Of a DNA stretch of 7,510 nucleotides, positions 5,270-7,510 are shown one piece after another. Each line of letters begins with the position of its first letter. Positions within the stretch are counted from its first letter, which is position 1. Made by a program: the position numbers and the translations under genes. The notes under the pieces are model-generated. The model did not search any database and was not told the DNA's origin. It saw only the letters and a list, made by a program, of their open reading frames with translations. The stretch covers positions 1 to 7,510 of the forward strand of contig JAPTWQ010000074.1 of assembly GCA_028064945.1 (NCBI GenBank). Reading direction: 5' to 3'. Source of the stretch: Nitrospiraceae bacterium. GTDB taxonomy: Bacteria > Nitrospirota_A > Leptospirillia > Leptospirillales > Leptospirillaceae.

Positions 5270-5788
5270 TTATCCCCCCATGTAATTCCCCATCGTTCCC
5301 AGAAACTGGTTGATGTTGATCAGGAAAATTCCCGCCACGAAGTGTGTCGTTCCCCGCCAGACCGTCCCGGGAGGAGATCCCGACCGGGCGGATTCGGACC
5401 AGAGGAGAAGAGCCCGAAAGGCCGCGAGCCACCCGAAGAACTTCAGGATCACAAAGGCAAAGGACGGAACCGAAGATCCGGGAGTTCCTGAGGAGGAGGA
5501 TGCCGTGTAGGAAAATGTGGAAAGATTCCCGGTCGAAAAACCGATGGTCATCGTGGCTGAATTCACGAAGTAGATGAAATTGACGAGTCCGATCCCGACC
5601 ATGAAGATCCCGGCAGCGCCCATCATGGATTCTCCCCGTTTCTGCTCTTCGACCGCCCGATACAGGCCGTACCCGCAGAGAACAAACCCCGTCAGAGAGG
5701 CAAACGCAATCAGGAGGTTCCAGAAGGCGGGCAGGTCGTTTGCCACCTGCTGGAGAAGGGATGTGGCCGTGGACGTTAGTCCGCTCAC
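5270..5788 (-). CDS. Four-helix inner-membrane protein resembling DotE/IcmC/TraQ of Dot/Icm and IncI-type transfer systems
   Basis: The 172-residue product has four likely membrane helices, about 21-43, 56-77, 108-131 and 147-167. Helix 2 is preceded by a charged turn (EEQKRGESMMG), and a Ser/Thr-rich loop (85-108) separates helices 2 and 3. The order FVLCGYGLYRAVEEQKRGESMMGA and the closing THFVAGIFLININQF are reminiscent of the DotE/IcmC/TraQ family as I remember it; in those systems the protein belongs to the inner-membrane part of the secretion machine. I choose GTG at 5788 because it overlaps the stop of the upstream gene (GTGA) and has GGAGG six bases ahead. An in-frame TTG at 5803 would place that Shine-Dalgarno inside the gene. 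The membrane call is firm, the family call moderate. Confidence 0.8.
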   Translation of the reverse strand: MSGLTSTATSLLQQVANDLPAFWNLLIAFASLTGFVLCGYGLYRAVEEQKRGESMMGAAGIFMVGIGLVNFIYFVNSATMTIGFSTGNLSTFSYTASSSSGTPGSSVPSFAFVILKFFGWLAAFRALLLWSESARSGSPPGTVWRGTTHFVAGIFLININQFLGTMGNYMGG

Positions 5789-6387
5789 TTGCCTCCTCCG
5801 CAAAAGATCCGGACCTGCTCCGGGTCATACCGGATCAACCTTCCTTGCGGATCGATCACAGGACGATGAGTCGGAGTCCATTTTCCCGGGTTGAGGTCGC
5901 ACCCAATTTTTTCGGCCAGGAACCGGGGACCAACGTATTCCGGGAGACTCATCACCGGATGTTCGGTGTTGTATTTGACCAATGGGACCGATGGATTCCG
6001 TTTCACGGTGAATGGCTTGTCATACTTGACCGACGAATCGCGGACGACGATCGGCCCGAGCCGGGCTGGAGCCGCAATCAGACGGCAGGCTTCTTCCGGA
6101 TCGACAACTTGGTGTCCGAGAACGGGACACAGAAATTCCCAGTTGTCCCGGTAAAGAGTTCTCCAGCCCATCGGCGACTCCGTCTCCGCACGCTTATATG
6201 ATGGTTTGGTGGCGGGAGGGACTTTTTGATCCGGCGGAGCAGGTGAAAACAGGGGAGCGCCATTTTGATCCACTGTCCGGGCGCCTTGGGGGGACGGCGA
6301 TGATTTAAAAACAAAGAACCAAGCCATGAGAGCAATAACCGCCATGACCGCGACGGGGAGGACAAAGCCACCGGATTCTCGTTTCAT
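5785..6387 (-). CDS. Membrane-anchored protein with a four-cysteine extracytoplasmic domain, probable transfer-apparatus component
   Basis: I do not recognise the family. The 200-residue product has one N-terminal membrane segment (FVLPVAVMAVIALMAWFFVF, 8-27) after MKRESG. A Pro/Ser-rich spacer (29-65) leads to a soluble domain likely facing the periplasm. That domain holds four cysteines (C87, C101, C163, C196), which could form two disulfides, and ends in CGGGK. The segment could be a signal anchor; no lipobox cysteine is seen, so it is not a lipoprotein. I choose ATG at 6387, which overlaps the nuclease stop (TGATG) and has AAGGAG about eight bases upstream; the preceding TTG is less likely. 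It sits between the exported nuclease and the DotE-like gene. In Dot/Icm order that slot belongs to IcmG/TraP, but the topology differs. Confidence 0.8.
   Translation of the reverse strand: MKRESGGFVLPVAVMAVIALMAWFFVFKSSPSPQGARTVDQNGAPLFSPAPPDQKVPPATKPSYKRAETESPMGWRTLYRDNWEFLCPVLGHQVVDPEEACRLIAAPARLGPIVVRDSSVKYDKPFTVKRNPSVPLVKYNTEHPVMSLPEYVGPRFLAEKIGCDLNPGKWTPTHRPVIDPQGRLIRYDPEQVRIFCGGGK
5792..5799 (-). promoter_or_regulatory. Ribosome binding site that selects the GTG start at 5788
   Basis: The minus strand reads GGAGGAGG, ending three bases before the GTG; the first GGAGG lies six bases ahead. It sits inside the last codons of the upstream gene (the GGG of its C-terminal CGGGK lies nearby), so translation of the two genes is probably coupled. 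Confidence 0.7.
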
Positions 6388-7073
6388 CAAGATCTCCTTC
6401 TCGACAAGTTCTCATTCCAAGGACGATTCGTCTCCCGTATCCAGATTCTCCGGAACGTCGATTCGAATTTCCGGACCTCCCGGGGATCGTTCGTGATAAA
6501 AAGATTGTTGTCCTGCTGGTCCCGGTGAAGCCGTTCTCCTCGGGAACACCAGGCGCCTTCTCCGGGAGGCGACCAGTTGGCCGACCCGGTCCGGAGGATC
6601 ATCCCGTCGATGAGATACGCCTTCAGATGCATGATGTTTCTTGAGGAATTCCTCTTCACTTCGATCTGGACGACTCCGCTCTGTCTGGAAGCGGACAGAA
6701 TGCGCCTCGACTTGTCACCACGGTCTTTGACCTGAATGCCATCCCGGTAAATCCACACATGAACGCCGCGAGAGGCCGCCCGGATGACCGCATCGGCGAT
6801 CGGACGATCCGTGAAGGCATACATGGCGATCTCGAGGCTTTGTCTCGCATGGTCGATCAGGTCCACATCGATTGATTCGAGGTTTTCTTCCGGAGAGTAA
6901 TGTTCTCCGAGAAGGGATTCTGGAGAGGAGGTTACAGGCCTCGAACACGAAGAAAAGCGTCCTAGCCCGGAGAAGGGCCTGGCAAAAGCACAGATAGCAC
7001 CCGTCAGGAGAATTCCCGGGATGGCGAACATGAAGAATCCGGCGGCGATCCGGGAAGAGGAAAGAAGCTTCAT
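6387..7073 (-). CDS. Exported phospholipase D-superfamily nuclease (Nuc/single-HKD type)
   Basis: The 228-residue product begins with a signal peptide or anchor: basic start, then AAGFFMFAIPGILLTGAICAF (about 10-30). It carries one HKD motif: H149, K151, D156, followed by G163-S164 and N166 (MHLKAYLID...RTGSANWS). The earlier block SLEIAMYAFTDRPIADAVIRAA (79-100) with GVHVWIYRDG (103-112) is typical of the Nuc endonuclease subgroup, which has one HKD per chain and builds its active site as a homodimer. The best-known member is the periplasmic nuclease Nuc of conjugative plasmid pKM101, and such genes recur in transfer regions. Predicted activity is non-specific DNA cleavage in the periplasm; a lipid substrate is less likely at this length. 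It overlaps its neighbours by ATGA upstream and TGATG downstream. No catalytic residue appears missing. Confidence 0.92.
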   Translation of the reverse strand: MKLLSSSRIAAGFFMFAIPGILLTGAICAFARPFSGLGRFSSCSRPVTSSPESLLGEHYSPEENLESIDVDLIDHARQSLEIAMYAFTDRPIADAVIRAASRGVHVWIYRDGIQVKDRGDKSRRILSASRQSGVVQIEVKRNSSRNIMHLKAYLIDGMILRTGSANWSPPGEGAWCSRGERLHRDQQDNNLFITNDPREVRKFESTFRRIWIRETNRPWNENLSRRRS

Positions 7074-7294
7074 GCCGCCTCCTTCTTTTTCCGGGTCTTC
7101 TTTTCCTTTCCACCAGCTCCTTCCAGGCGTTTTTCGAGATCATGCAAGGCGGAAAGATCCGGACGGGACATGATTTCCGGCCACGAAGGGAGATCCTTGA
7201 TTTCCAGAAAATAACAGTCCTTCCATCGCTGATACAGAAGCGTCTGAATCTCCCGGAACTTGTTTCCCCAGAAATCCGGACCGTCAAGCTGCAT
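7070..7294 (-). CDS. Small hypothetical protein with lysine-rich C-terminus
   Basis: The 74-residue product is not recognised. Its first half is aromatic (FW, LLYQRWKDCYFLEIKDLPSW), with no signal peptide or membrane segment. The last 17 residues are strongly basic (GGKEKKTRKKKEAA), which could bind nucleic acid or membrane lipids. GGGAGGAG lies upstream of the ATG at 7294. The start lies inside the end of the preceding gene (11-base overlap), and its stop overlaps the nuclease start as ATGA. This tight packing on both sides argues for a real gene. A cytoplasmic accessory role in the transfer operon is plausible but unproven. Confidence 0.7.
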   Translation of the reverse strand: MQLDGPDFWGNKFREIQTLLYQRWKDCYFLEIKDLPSWPEIMSRPDLSALHDLEKRLEGAGGKEKKTRKKKEAA

Positions 7295-7510
7295 GGACCG
7301 CTCCTCCCAGTTCGGCGAAACGCTGAAGGAATTTTTCCATCGAAACCTCCGGAGACCAGGGAACGATCTGTTCTGAAAGAGGTTCGACTCCTTCGAGAAT
7401 GGGCCACGCCCATGGATCGTGCGCCATCAGATCCCGCTTTTCCGTCGCGAGAAGGATACGGTCGGCTGTTCTTACGGGGGCACTCATCTCTTCCGGAAGA
7501 CCAAACTTTA
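7284..7510 (-). CDS. Hypothetical protein, C-terminal part; probably continues past the right edge
   Basis: From an ATG at 7487 the frame gives 67 residues (APVRTADRILLATEKRDLM, then DPWAWPILEGVEPL). The frame stays open upstream to the edge, adding KFGLPEE before that methionine. The purines before ATG 7487 (GGAAGAG) touch the start codon and make a poor ribosome binding site. I therefore favour a longer gene cut by the window, with a 67-residue product as the alternative. No membrane helix or known motif is visible. The product is acidic to neutral with several Trp/Pro residues. It overlaps the next gene by 11 bases, so it belongs to the same operon. Confidence 0.6.
   Translation of the reverse strand, partial: KFGLPEEMSAPVRTADRILLATEKRDLMAHDPWAWPILEGVEPLSEQIVPWSPEVSMEKFLQRFAELGGAVHAA

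Noticed and set aside
5801..5803. TTG as start of the DotE-like gene
   Set aside because: The GTG at 5788 has a well-spaced Shine-Dalgarno and the GTGA overlap seen in the neighbouring genes; TTG has neither.
5211..5828. 205-codon minus-strand frame over the DotE-like gene
   Set aside because: Out of frame with a coherent four-helix membrane protein; its product is Arg/Gly/Ser-rich without membrane pattern.
6234..6241. Further GCGGAGCA operator copy
   Set aside because: It falls inside the coding sequence of the four-cysteine protein (Ala-Pro-Pro codons) with no paired arm; taken as chance.

Overview
The window holds part of the transfer region of a conjugative plasmid or integrative conjugative element from a Gram-negative-type bacterium. 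Every convincing gene is on the minus strand, so it reads from high to low coordinates. Genes are packed with stop/start overlaps (ATGA, TGATG, GTGA) and purine-rich ribosome binding sites. Base composition is moderately GC-rich. The host cannot be named from the sequence; an acidophile such as Leptospirillum or a gammaproteobacterium would be guesses.

Layout in transcription order. (1) 7510-4650 is a run of envelope-associated genes. It starts with two small unknown proteins, the first probably cut by the window edge. Next come an exported single-HKD phospholipase D-type nuclease (Nuc family), a membrane-anchored protein with a four-cysteine outer domain, and a four-helix inner-membrane protein resembling DotE/IcmC/TraQ of Dot/Icm and IncI-type secretion systems. 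The last is a protein with one membrane helix near its C-terminus. (2) 4498-3569 encodes a protein with a phage P22 antirepressor-type N-terminal domain, sitting alone between two intergenic regions that share an 18-bp identical direct repeat. (3) 3568-3202 is a 367-bp non-coding region packed with direct and inverted repeats built on TGCTCC/GGAGCA, the best candidate for oriT and for the operators of the DNA-processing operon. (4) 3201-1 is a trwABC-like operon: a ribbon-helix-helix DNA-binding protein (TrwA position), a small two-helix membrane protein, a TrwB/TraD/VirD4-type coupling ATPase lacking its own membrane anchor, and a MobF (TrwC/TraI) relaxase that runs off the left edge.

Inferred mechanism: the ribbon-helix-helix protein and relaxase assemble at the repeat region, and the relaxase nicks there with its tyrosine pairs. 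The coupling ATPase, probably held to the membrane by the small protein encoded just upstream, passes the relaxase-DNA complex to a type IV secretion channel, to which the right-hand genes belong. The most notable points are the apparently split coupling protein, a MobF relaxase beside a Dot/Icm-like membrane gene, the repeat-dense putative oriT, and the antirepressor-domain gene bracketed by repeats that share the oriT core motif.
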